Origin: Botrytis cinerea B05.10
Taxonomy: Eukaryota; Ascomycota; Leotiomycetes; Helotiales; Sclerotiniaceae
DNA length: 64,000 nt
NCBI RefSeq assembly: GCF_000143535.2
Contig: NC_037320.1
Location: forward strand, 310,001 to 374,000
Direction: 5' to 3'
Each line of letters begins with the position of its first letter. The first letter of the stretch is position 1. Positions 1-9,752 of this stretch are shown piece after piece. The position numbers were made by a program, and so were the translations under genes. The notes below the pieces were generated by a model that was not told the origin of the DNA, searched no databases, and saw nothing but the letters and a program-made list of their open reading frames with translations.

Positions 1-1119
1 AGTCAGAGACAATAATTCTTATTCAAAGTATACAACATACTCTGGGTACAAATAATTTACATCGGCTGAGAATAATGGAATTATATTGTTGAACGTATTT
101 CGTGAAGTACATAGAAAACTCATCACTCGAACTGCATGACTGATATCTTTCGTATCTGTTCTTTGGGGCGTCGGAACTGAGACCTTCGGTGGTTTATATA
201 GCGTGACCATGCCTTCTTCTTATTCTCATCGTAGGGTACTCAAAATAATGTCGGTTCAATATCATCCGAGCATATTGTGATATTAGAAGTGAGGTCTAGG
301 GCATTATGTGCTTACCCAGGCAGCTACATATATAGTAAAACAATTCCAGAGGTTGTTTCCTCGAGGAGTCAAGTCTGCCATGATAATATTCGGCTCTTCA
401 AGCGGCCGACTAGTTCCTACCCAAGTAGCTTTATAAGTGGTTGATCGGCAACTAGGAGTCTTTGAGATGCTCAATTTTGTACAAATACCTACATGATGAT
501 TTCAAGCTTCGAGCAGTAAGTTAAGTCCAGCTTCATATATATTTATGAGCCATTTTCAAATATTTGATCACAGATAACGGGCTGAAAGTGACGGAAGATT
601 CCGATTACTAATACGTGTACAATGATGTACAATAGATAGAGTTGACTATGTAAATCGTTTTGATTACCTAATACAACTAATGCTCTCATTGTGCTTTCTA
701 TAATTGATTGTTGATCTCCAAGCTTCCTTCTCAAACGTTGTCCTTCATATATATATTCATTCTATCAACAACAAATGTGAATCCCTCCATATACTTCTTT
801 CAAACATCAAAATCATCCCAGTATACGTATCCCATTACACGGTATCAGAGCTTTAGCAGACGCTGTTCATCCAATTCTTTCTACGACAGTTAAAGATATT
901 TTCTATCTGCGAAGCTCTGAATTTCATTTCCTTTACAAACATCTTTCATAACAACATCATCTCCGACTTCAAGTATTTCAACTACCGACTGAACACCTCA
1001 GACTCTGCGAAAAGCCCAGGGAACGTTCAAGATACATTAGCCCCGAAATAAAATCTGAAAACTAAACCTTTTCTTACTTTTCCGCTTTCGACATTCCACA
1101 CACAGAAAACTCCATCATC
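1..1119. other. intergenic, no gene seen
   Basis: AT-rich DNA upstream of the first RING gene. Open frames here are short (about 60 codons) and show no recognisable motif. The last ~150 bases are A/C/T-rich and probably hold the 5' leader of the gene starting at 1120. Confidence 0.5.
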
Positions 1120-1872
1120 ATGTCTACTGAAGAGAGAAACATATCGGCCACTGAAGAGCTTCCAGATGTCCTTACCGATGACGAGGATTCATATGCTTCT
1201 TCACAAAGTAATGTGGAACAAGATTATAATTCTGAGTACATTCAGTCTATGAATGCTGAGATCCGGTCCAGGAATGCTGAGATCCGGTCCCAATTTGCTC
1301 AATATCTTCAAACCAAATTCGCAGAAGACCTCACGGATCGTCAACATGTAACTGAAGCTTGGATGTTCTACATACGATACATGATGAATATAAACGACGA
1401 GTGTTCAATTTCGATGAATGAAGCTGGCGATGAAGTCAGCCTCTATTATTCTCCAAGAGCAGCGGATGCATTCAAAGTTTTCTATACGAGCATTGGGCTA
1501 CGCCGTTCTCAAGCAGAGAGTCACCGAAACCAGGCTATCAACGAGCTTTTGATTCCAGTCCTCAATGAAACGCAGATAAAGTCGGCAAAATGCCCAATCT
1601 GCACTGAAAAATATGACTCAAGTACAGATGATGCTGCTTCTCATGGCGCTTGCATGTTGCCGGACTGTAAGCATGTGTTTGGGAGGAAATGTATCAACAA
1701 GTGGATTGGGGAGGAGGAAAAGAGCACTTGTCCAGTGTGCCGCAGTCAAATCGACATTCCCGTTGAGTCTCCGGAGATTTACGATGATTTATTTGAATGT
1801 GTATTTGAGCCTAAAGATAAAGAACTGCATTGGGATGGACCATCGGAGACGACAGCTCGCTCCCAAAATTGA
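1120..1872 (+). CDS. RING-type zinc finger protein, array member 1
   Basis: This single-exon frame encodes 250 aa. The C-terminal part (about residues 158-207) is a RING-like domain: CPIC, a spacer containing TDDAASHGAC, then CKHVFGRKCI, W, and CPVC. By family knowledge this suggests an E3 ubiquitin ligase. The N-terminal half is acidic, Ser-rich and has no known domain. It contains a perfect tandem duplication of seven residues (NAEIRSR / NAEIRSQ, near residue 47). In the metal-binding segment a Gly stands where RING-H2 or C3HC4 fingers carry the fifth ligand (C-x-H-V-F-G instead of H-V-F-H or H-V-F-C). The ATG at 1120 follows an A/C-rich leader and is the first in frame. It heads four same-strand paralogues, so it is likely a tandem duplicate. 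Substrate and function are unknown. Confidence 0.8.
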   Translation: MSTEERNISATEELPDVLTDDEDSYASSQSNVEQDYNSEYIQSMNAEIRSRNAEIRSQFAQYLQTKFAEDLTDRQHVTEAWMFYIRYMMNINDECSISMNEAGDEVSLYYSPRAADAFKVFYTSIGLRRSQAESHRNQAINELLIPVLNETQIKSAKCPICTEKYDSSTDDAASHGACMLPDCKHVFGRKCINKWIGEEEKSTCPVCRSQIDIPVESPEIYDDLFECVFEPKDKELHWDGPSETTARSQN

Positions 1873-2675
1873 CAAGGATTGTAATCTTAGTGGTCACTTG
1901 AAGCATTCTGGCGGGACGGAAGCGAAAGTTATTCCTTCACATACATGATTGAGCGGTTGAGCGAATACTCTTTAAGATAGATAAATGAGTAGACAATAAA
2001 AACAAGCGATATGAGACAGACTTGATTTCCAAATGACTTGTCAAATTGCAATTTTGGCGACCTTAAAAAGTTAAATCATTAGATGACCGCTTGCCCGAAA
2101 ATTTGGCGTCAAACACTTCCATGATATACTAAGAAGGGGTATGAGACCCCATTGTACTAAACAAGTGCATGCCACTAGTAGTCTATATAGTCACCAAGAT
2201 ACGAATAGAGAATCTCCATGGGACTCAAAATTAGAATGAGATCAACATAAATCACTACCTAAATTTATGGTAGAATAAGCATAATACTTTGTATCATTTT
2301 GGAACATCACACAAAATGCCGAAAGCCAAAGCAGCTTCCTGATATCGTTTACAATTCAATTGTATAAATTGAGTGTGTTTCATTGAAACGAAAAAATCTA
2401 TGAGATTTGATCGCTTCCGAACTTCTTTGGGATGAGCATGTACACCCACTAAGCTTTAAGCAGCAAGTAGATTGCCCTAGTGCCAAGTCATTAGCGTAAG
2501 CTACACTTGCCATTTTTGTATATAAAAAGATGAAGTACTTTCTAAAACTTCTCACAAAATCAATACAGACCAAAGAACCTCAAAGTATATTCATTACTAT
2601 TTCTAGTTCAGAAAGAACTCCGCAGAAAATGTAATCGATTCAATCACGAGTATTATTTAACCACATACAACAATT
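1873..2675. other. intergenic spacer between RING genes 1 and 2
   Basis: AT-rich spacer with no supported gene. Presumably it holds the 3' end of gene 1 and the promoter of gene 2. I see no mobile element or tandem repeat in it. Confidence 0.5.
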
Positions 2676-3323
2676 ATGCCAGATTATCCATCCCCGGAAA
2701 CTCAGTCACAGCCGGACGCCCAACAAGACGCATTTTTTGACCAGTCTGAAACAGAGTATCACCTCACACAATTAAATTATGCCGCTGGTAATCCCAGTCC
2801 CGTCAACGAAGATGTTACTGGCGTAACTCGAAGACGAACGTTGGGGTCTACAGAGTCGAGAGTATCTCTAGAAGCACGACAGCCATCTGAAAATCACGCG
2901 GCAATGGCAGAGGGCTTACAAGTCGATGGTGGAGAAGCCCAACCTCCGGAGCTTGGGGATCTCCCCGTACCTCCACCCTCGACCCACGACGATGACACGA
3001 TAGCCGAACACAGTTGTTATGTCGATTCAAAACTTGAATGGATTGAGAGTTATCTTATTCCTGTATCGTCCAAAGAATCAGACTGCTGTCCTATTTGCCG
3101 GGAGAAATACAACATAACCTTAGACGATCCTGCTGTGGAAAACAAAACAAGATATTGCATGGATTGCGAAAGATACTTTACTATGACGCACAAGATCGAC
3201 AAATTTCACAAGGCTTGTGTAATACCACAATGCTCGCACGTATTTGGCAGATACTGTATTACTCAGTGGTTGAAGAACAACTCTACCTGCCCCCTGTGTA
3301 GGGAATGGATAGAAATAATGTAA
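2676..3323 (+). CDS. RING-type zinc finger protein, array member 2
   Basis: This single-exon frame encodes 215 aa. Residues 1-120 are polar, with Gln, Pro, Glu and Asp, and no known domain. The RING-like domain fills the C-terminus (about 138-210): CPICREKY, then an expanded middle carrying an extra C-x2-C pair (YCMDCERYF) and several His, then CSHVFGRYCI, W, and CPLCREW. The chain stops only five residues after the last ligand pair. The same Gly-for-ligand substitution (HVFG) is present as in its neighbours. The segment before the finger (YLIPV.., two to three residues from a Cys) resembles LLIPV in member 1, which supports common descent. The extra Cys pair could restore or change metal binding; that is inference. 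Role unknown, likely ubiquitin ligase by fold. Confidence 0.8.
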   Translation: MPDYPSPETQSQPDAQQDAFFDQSETEYHLTQLNYAAGNPSPVNEDVTGVTRRRTLGSTESRVSLEARQPSENHAAMAEGLQVDGGEAQPPELGDLPVPPPSTHDDDTIAEHSCYVDSKLEWIESYLIPVSSKESDCCPICREKYNITLDDPAVENKTRYCMDCERYFTMTHKIDKFHKACVIPQCSHVFGRYCITQWLKNNSTCPLCREWIEIM

Positions 3324-4911
3324 TAGAGAGATTTTGTCCATGGAGATTTTGGGATATTTGGAATAAGTCAGTTTCATGCAAAGTCGCAGCATCGAGTCGG
3401 CGTTTGGCTGGTGCATTTGGCTGGTGCATTTGGTGATGGCTTGTTCAGCGATTACACAGGATATTATCGAAGGATATTTAGTAAATAGTGCAGTAAGGCA
3501 CGTCTAGATGACAAAGTGAATGCTACAGCACACTACAGTACACTAAAGCACACTACAGCGTCAAAACAACCAAGTCATAGCATCTTATTGGATAGCTTCA
3601 ACTTTCGTAGAAATAAAAATCAAATTCTTTACATTTTCAATACGCTTTTAGCCCTTTATCTCGTATGTATCAAAATGACATTTCTTACTCTTAAGAGACT
3701 CTATAAATATGGCTCGTTTACGGCTGGGGATTGGGTGGCTAATGGTTGTTAACATTATCCGATGTGAGAAGACTCTCGTTCTCGTTCTTGTGCGAGGAAA
3801 AATCATAATTACTGGTACAAATATGTTAATGAAACTAAGTACTTCACGAGCTATCAATGAGAACACGCCAAAATAGCAACTAGTAATTTGAGATGTAGGG
3901 CTGAATGAATCAATTGTCGTTTGAAACTTTGAAGCCGGAGCTCTCTGGCTCTTGGTATATCTGAAAAACACTCCGATTTCACAAAGACTAAATAAAACCC
4001 ACGTGACGAAGCGTATATGTAATTCCTCATGATCAGTTTATTAGATGTTCCAGACTGTTAGAGAAATTAATTGATTTCAATTACATAGTTTGTTTATGTT
4101 ATTTGAGATTTTCAATCAGCCGGACTATCATCCAGCTTGTCTAAATTGTTGAACTTTCATAATATATGTTAAATTCTAATTTTCGGTATTCTCTATTTAA
4201 CGAGGAATCCCAATCAAAGCTTTTTATTATATGTTAATCTTTAATAGTCTGAAGATTCAGATCATAATACAGACTTTTTGAGATTTCCCTAATAGTTTAT
4301 GTAGTCCCATAGAATTTCTGTTAATCCGTACGGCTCGCGGTCCGGATGGAGTATTGGCAGATTACTGGTTACAATGCTCGTGATCCGACTTGGTTTCGAC
4401 GTGAGTGACCCAAAAAGCGGGTATTCGAAAGTAACAGATTTCTCTTGACGACCTCGCCAATTTTCAATCTTACTGCTTCAAAGTGGAAGACGACTTGACC
4501 TTGCTTTGTACCAAAATAGGTATTAGAAATCATGTTTTATCTCCTGAGGTTGATGTACAGCATAGTGGATCGTATTTGGGCTTATTATTTGCTACGTTGT
4601 AGAGACCGTATTGTTGATAGATACGTGTCAGAACTAGATTCAGATAAACTGCAGTATCATAGTAAAACCGTATGAAAACAATTCTCTGGTTATAAGCAAG
4701 TTATGTAACTGAGTTCTCCTTGTTATTCTCTTCCTATTAGTTCATTATAAACAAGTAACATTATTTTTCTACCTCGCAACACTTTCTTGACATTGGATCC
4801 TAGAACATCACATTGTAGATCTTTTTTCGAAACAAAAACACTCACCCAATAACAATTTACAAGAAATATACAACGGATATAATCTCCAGCGTCTAACAAA
4901 CCGGAACCATC
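3324..4911. other. intergenic spacer between RING genes 2 and 3
   Basis: AT-rich spacer of about 1.6 kb, the longest inside the array. It has a short direct duplication of a TTTGGCTGGTGCA-type unit near 3404-3432 and repeated AGCACACTACAG-like words near 3526-3560. Open frames here are small and overlap on both strands, and none carries a motif. No gene is called. Confidence 0.5.
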
Positions 4912-5667
4912 ATGCCTGATCGAAGCCTTGATTCGCGCCCGCACGTCATCTCACCACATGATCTCGAAGAGTCTGAAAGCTCAAGAAGATCGCAGCCACA
5001 GATTACATTTGTCGACCCCATTATATCAACTATGGTTGCAACACATGGAATCACAATCGAAATCATTTCGCCTAATGGCGACATGAGCCGCACAAATCCA
5101 GAGTTCGAGAACATTGTAAGAGCCACCGTTGATATTGCAGATAGTCACGAACCGAGGCTATCTACTGGTGACCTTCTCGTTAACGGTCATTTGGATGAAC
5201 AAACACTATTTACCGCAGCTCTACGCTATGAAGATGGGAGAACGAGATCCCTGATTGTGAAGGCCCGAATCGATTTCAAGTACCGTATTAAGGTTATCAA
5301 TGGAATGCTTGGGTCGGTGGACGTTGAAACTCTTGATTCTGAGAATTGTGGCATTTGCATTGAGCCATATACCACGGCTGCCACTTTAAGCGAGCTCGAA
5401 ACAGCGGTAACTACTTCAGAGGAGTCTGGTGCTTTGGACATCACAAACGGTTTCGAAGATTCGATCATTACCTCAAACGGCACCGAGGATTCGATCATTG
5501 CTCCAAACATACCACATCACGATGCAGTGGAAATGAAGAGATGTGGGCATGTCTTCGGTAGGGGTTGTATTGTTCAATGGATGAAGGAGAACAGTACATG
5601 CCCAATGTGCCGTAGTAAGGTGCCACTACTACCTATCCCATGCCATCTACAGGTCTGGGTAGTTTAG
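4912..5667 (+). CDS. RING-type zinc finger protein, array member 3
   Basis: This single-exon frame encodes 251 aa. An N-terminal region of about 140 residues, predicted mixed alpha/beta, has the same layout as array member 4 and ends in a shared stretch, VDVETLDSENCGICIEPY against VDVATLDFQQCGICIEPY. The RING-like domain spans about 146-233: CGIC, a long Ser/Thr/Glu insert with an internal duplication (EDSIITSNG / EDSIIAPN), then CGHVFGRGCI, W and CPMC. The fifth ligand is again Gly. The insert makes the distance between the first and second zinc-ligand groups far longer than in member 4, so the two genes have diverged mainly there. By fold it is a putative E3 ubiquitin ligase. Substrate unknown. 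Confidence 0.8.
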   Translation: MPDRSLDSRPHVISPHDLEESESSRRSQPQITFVDPIISTMVATHGITIEIISPNGDMSRTNPEFENIVRATVDIADSHEPRLSTGDLLVNGHLDEQTLFTAALRYEDGRTRSLIVKARIDFKYRIKVINGMLGSVDVETLDSENCGICIEPYTTAATLSELETAVTTSEESGALDITNGFEDSIITSNGTEDSIIAPNIPHHDAVEMKRCGHVFGRGCIVQWMKENSTCPMCRSKVPLLPIPCHLQVWVV

Positions 5668-7029
5668 GATTTAAAAATGGCGAGCATGAGAAATATCAGA
5701 TCAGGGACCGATAAGGATGACTTTTGACAAGTTAAAAATAGCTTATGTACAGAGGATGAAGAGCCCAAATCTCAGCATGGTTAGTAGGGAGCAGAGACTG
5801 AATGAATGGAATTGTCTTCTGGAGCATGAGTTACAGATTATTTCAGTTCATTTTGCCAGCTTATGTATGAAGTTGTTATGAATAGCCAAGCTCAGTTAGT
5901 TTAGTTAGGGCTTTAATTTTGATTACAATTAATTTCAATATGTATCAATAAACTTGAAGAGGTTTCTTGAGAGTATCGAACGGTGAAAGACTAACGTAGC
6001 TACATATCTCAAATGGATAGCTTATAAGAATGATTCGTAGTTATGGCCTGTGAGGATCGATTTTTCAATTTGTTCTCAATATAGGATTCAGGGTACAAAT
6101 TGAGACTAAATTTAGGAGTCCTAAATAATTTAAAGCTATATTTGTGAATCTAGATTAGTATTATATTATTAAATAATAATTGAAACTTTATATAAATATA
6201 GATCTATTATATAGATTTTAAAATTTTTTGTAGCAATATATTGTATTCATTAAATCACTTTTCTTTAATTTTTATTATCAATATACTATTTAAAATTATA
6301 TTAGTATTCGTTAAATTCTTATTTAGGTCTATTTTAATAACAAATTCAGCTCTACATCGCTTAAAATTTCAATCCGAATGGGCCCTCATAGGCGAGTGAA
6401 GACACTTGCGAATGGCCATGGAAACCGATGTTTACATGAATATCAAAGCTTTTATTACAGCTCTTTAACCGGTATCTTCGTCGATGTTCGACGTCCTGAA
6501 AATGAATCATAAATCTCCACTTGACATTCAAGGAATCTATATCATAATACTTCAATGTACTATACTAAATTAATGCTAACTCTGACGCTAAGTCTGTACA
6601 GAAAATAATACAAATTAGTTTTTAATTTCCGACTCATTCTTACGGTAGGGTTATCGTCGCTTTTCACGAGAGTTAATCGATAAAATCAATGAGAATGATC
6701 ATAGGAAACCCCAGAGACAACATGAAAGGCCGTAATAGAAAACATATGTTGAAACGTAGCAGCCGTAACATTTCCAAGATCATGTTTTAACGACAGTAAT
6801 AAAGCTTTGTCATAATGTATTCAAATGTTGCCGTACGAATGATATCTTTGGCTTATAAGGAACATCTGTGCCAGCTAATAATACTATCTATCTTTCTATA
6901 GATTCATCACAACAACTACCTTCATCTACTCAGTTCAAGAAGTTGACGGATACCAATTTTCAGAACAGTAACCTACCAAACTCATCAAACTTTCAAAGTA
7001 GCACGAGTTATCAACAAAGCCAACTCACT
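5668..7029. other. intergenic spacer with AT-rich island
   Basis: Spacer of about 1.4 kb. Positions 6080-6340 are almost pure A/T with many TATA/TTAA words, like DNA decayed by C-to-T mutation of repeats (RIP) in ascomycetes; this is inference from composition. No gene or inverted repeat is clear. The frame of the next gene is open back to about 6868 but has no ATG there. Confidence 0.5.
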
Positions 7030-7710
7030 ATGTCTTTAATGGGAAGCATGCTTTCACGATTCCGCAACATTCGCTCTTCGATGTCGGAGGAAAACACCTT
7101 CTCACAAGAAATATTCAATCATCTCAACGCTACAAGACCACGAAGACACATGGATTGGCTCAATCTTTCTGCACAATACGAGGAGGCGGGTATGACACTC
7201 GATATTGTGTATACTAGGAATGTACCATTCACGGGGCAAGATTTTGAAAATCTTGAGAGTTTAGAGAATCTTGATCCGGAGGCAGTTACATTACTATCAA
7301 CTGAAGAACTTCGAACAAATCCTAATTTGGATGGACAAAAGCGATATGCTGTTCTAGTCGGATCAAATGAAATCACAAAGTTCATTGTTGTTGAAATTAG
7401 GAAGTGCTACCGCGATCGAACTAGAGCTATCAAGGATGTACTGCCACCAGTCGACGTTGCGACATTAGACTTTCAACAATGCGGCATCTGTATTGAGCCA
7501 TACGCTGAGGCTACTATTCCCCTTGAGCCAAATCATGAGCCTTCAAAGATGCCAAAATGTGGACATGTATTTGGTCGAGATTGTATCATTGAATGGCTGA
7601 AGAGGCATGATACATGCCCCATGTGTCGGGATGAGTTGAGGCTTCCACTTGCATATAGGCTACGAGTAAAAATGAATCAGAATCGAGAACAGGCTAGAAT
7701 CAATGCTTGA
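7030..7710 (+). CDS. RING-type zinc finger protein, array member 4
   Basis: Starting from the first in-frame ATG at 7030, this encodes 226 aa. The frame is open further upstream to 6868 but only from a GTG, so I reject that longer start. The N-terminus (MSLMGSMLSRFRNIRSS) is basic and amphipathic. The middle region is homologous in layout to member 3. The RING-like domain (about 151-200) is the most compact of the four: CGICIEPY, a 19-residue spacer, CGHVFGRDCI, EWLKRHDT, CPMC. Gly again replaces the fifth ligand. The closest relative in the window is member 3. Predicted E3 ligase by fold only. Confidence 0.8.
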   Translation: MSLMGSMLSRFRNIRSSMSEENTFSQEIFNHLNATRPRRHMDWLNLSAQYEEAGMTLDIVYTRNVPFTGQDFENLESLENLDPEAVTLLSTEELRTNPNLDGQKRYAVLVGSNEITKFIVVEIRKCYRDRTRAIKDVLPPVDVATLDFQQCGICIEPYAEATIPLEPNHEPSKMPKCGHVFGRDCIIEWLKRHDTCPMCRDELRLPLAYRLRVKMNQNREQARINA

Positions 7711-8705
7711 TGTTTCTGAAGCCTATATTTCGAGGAAGAAATGGGCCGCTTTCGATTACTCATGCATCTAGGCGCAAGGACCAAAGAGTTTCAGATCAAC
7801 GGGGGCACACAGCAACTTGAACTTTCAAGGAGAACCAACTGAGGACATTTTTAGTCCTTTTAGCAAGTTAGTTTTATGAGGCAGTGTAAAGCACAGGATA
7901 TATCCACTCGTTGCAACTTTCCTAGAAGGAGATCTGAATTGTAGTATGAGAACATAAATAAAGGGGCTAAACGCAGTACCTAGCTATACACAAATAATTT
8001 TGCAACATCATCATGACATATCTTTGTGATCCTACCCTGATTAACATATGAAAAGTACCTCTTGAATCCTTTGAAATCGATATGTGAAAATAAGAGATCC
8101 ATATTTAACCGTAGATTAGATGATAATGTAGCTAGCTCCCCCCTAAGCATGAAAAACGTCTAGTGATATACTCAAGAATACAATTTTAAACTAAGATACA
8201 AACAGGAAACAACGCTGCACTCAATTGAGAAGCTTTAGAGATATCGGATATATCTTATTTGGCTATCAACACAAAGACTAATATGCAACTGCAATCCTAG
8301 ACCCTCCGATTCGACTTCTACAGCATGAATATCTGGCTTCAACGAATTTTCTACACAACACAATAGCCTCCTTGCATAAATTGCTTCATGTCAATATTCA
8401 TAAATGCAGAATGTTACGGCTTGTATGTTACCATTTACACTGTGCCGTGTAGAAAAAGTTTGCTGCTTACAAATTAGTGTTGACCGTACGCATTGTATCA
8501 TGTTGACAATGTCCCTTGCTTGAAAACGAGTGCTGATGCGATTAAAAAGCCGTATCATAATTTCTTGTACTATTTAATAGCAAGGGATTATCCTGGAGCT
8601 TAATCACTTCCAAAATAAGGAATCTTGCACAAAATCATTGCAGACGCTTTCTCAATAACATCTCCATCAAAAAATTTACCAAAAAATTCAAGAATCACTA
8701 TCAGT
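7711..8705. other. intergenic, no gene seen
   Basis: AT-rich spacer of about 1 kb between the RING array and the next unknown gene. No motif-bearing frame, repeat or RNA gene is visible. Confidence 0.5.
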
Positions 8706-9752
8706 ATGCCTTTACTAGATCGTCTTCGAAATAGTCTCAGAACTCGGGTTGGGCATAAGCGTCACGCTCTCAATGAATGTAACATCTTTGAAGACATGGA
8801 GGAGCCTTCCACAGAAGGAGTCCAAGAAACATCTCTCACTCTTTTCAAAAACTCTAGACTATTCAAGGCACGCGCATCCGATGATACGTCTACCATCTCC
8901 GCCAACTGTAGCGATTTCTCTCGTCACAACCATAGTGGAAACAACAAAACCAAAGAGCAGTGTGAATCTAGTTTCGCCTTAACTTCGACAATGACTGATG
9001 GTCAAATAAACAACTTCCGTAAGCTAAACCTCATGGAATATCTTGACCCATATCAATATGAAACATTAAATGATGTCAGAGATGATGTCAACGATGATGT
9101 TGACGATGATGGCTGTGGAGCAGAGAATTGTTTTACTGATTCATCACCGGAAAATTCTGTAGCCCATTATTCTTTAAATGTCATACCCCCTGGTTGTTCA
9201 ACCGCCTTATCCCCTCGTCTGGAATCTCGAAGTCATCGTATTCAACAGGAAACTGCGCTTAGTGACCAATGCTTGAGCGACTCCCAGCAAGGTAATGATC
9301 GCATCCGATTAGACAGCGTCGGCAATAGCTCGGCAGAAGACCTAGAAATTTTTGGTTACCCTCTACAAAGAGTTAAAGCTAGAAGCTCTTACTCAAGCTC
9401 AGGGTGGGGAATGCAAGATCAGATCAATCACCACATGGGAGAAGATGCCGAGAAGTCCACCCCTGGATCAGGGAATCCACATTCTGAAGATCTCCTTGCT
9501 ACTAGAGATTTTGCTACACCGAATGATCTAACATCGCTCTTTACATTACAAGAAGGTCAGTTGCCATACCGAAAACAAAAAGATGAGCCTACGATGACAA
9601 CCCGATTTCGGAATCTTTCATCTGAAAATCCTCATCGTCGAGTCCGTGTCTGTAATGGCATATTCTTCAATCAATTTTCTACCAATCTCAACCTCAAAGA
9701 CAATGTTCAAGATGGTACAATGAAGGGAAATATAGCGGACGAATATCTTTGA
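8706..9752 (+). CDS. hypothetical protein, low complexity, no domain
   Basis: The frame is open from 8625 without a good early ATG. The ATG at 8706 gives 348 aa beginning MPLLDRLRNSLRTRVGHKRH, and I prefer it because this short basic amphipathic start resembles that of array member 4 (MSLMGSMLSRFRNIRSS). The rest is Ser/Asn/Asp-rich and probably disordered. It contains a small acidic repeat around residues 120-140 (DVRDDVNDDVDDDG). No RING or other domain is seen and no transmembrane segment. It lies directly downstream of the four RING genes on the same strand, so a relative that lost its finger is possible, but the evidence is slight. I do not recognise the family. Confidence 0.55.
   Translation: MPLLDRLRNSLRTRVGHKRHALNECNIFEDMEEPSTEGVQETSLTLFKNSRLFKARASDDTSTISANCSDFSRHNHSGNNKTKEQCESSFALTSTMTDGQINNFRKLNLMEYLDPYQYETLNDVRDDVNDDVDDDGCGAENCFTDSSPENSVAHYSLNVIPPGCSTALSPRLESRSHRIQQETALSDQCLSDSQQGNDRIRLDSVGNSSAEDLEIFGYPLQRVKARSSYSSSGWGMQDQINHHMGEDAEKSTPGSGNPHSEDLLATRDFATPNDLTSLFTLQEGQLPYRKQKDEPTMTTRFRNLSSENPHRRVRVCNGIFFNQFSTNLNLKDNVQDGTMKGNIADEYL

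Noticed and set aside
6868..7029. Longer N-terminus for RING gene 4
   Set aside because: The extension starts at GTG with no ATG; the first ATG at 7030 gives a complete protein.
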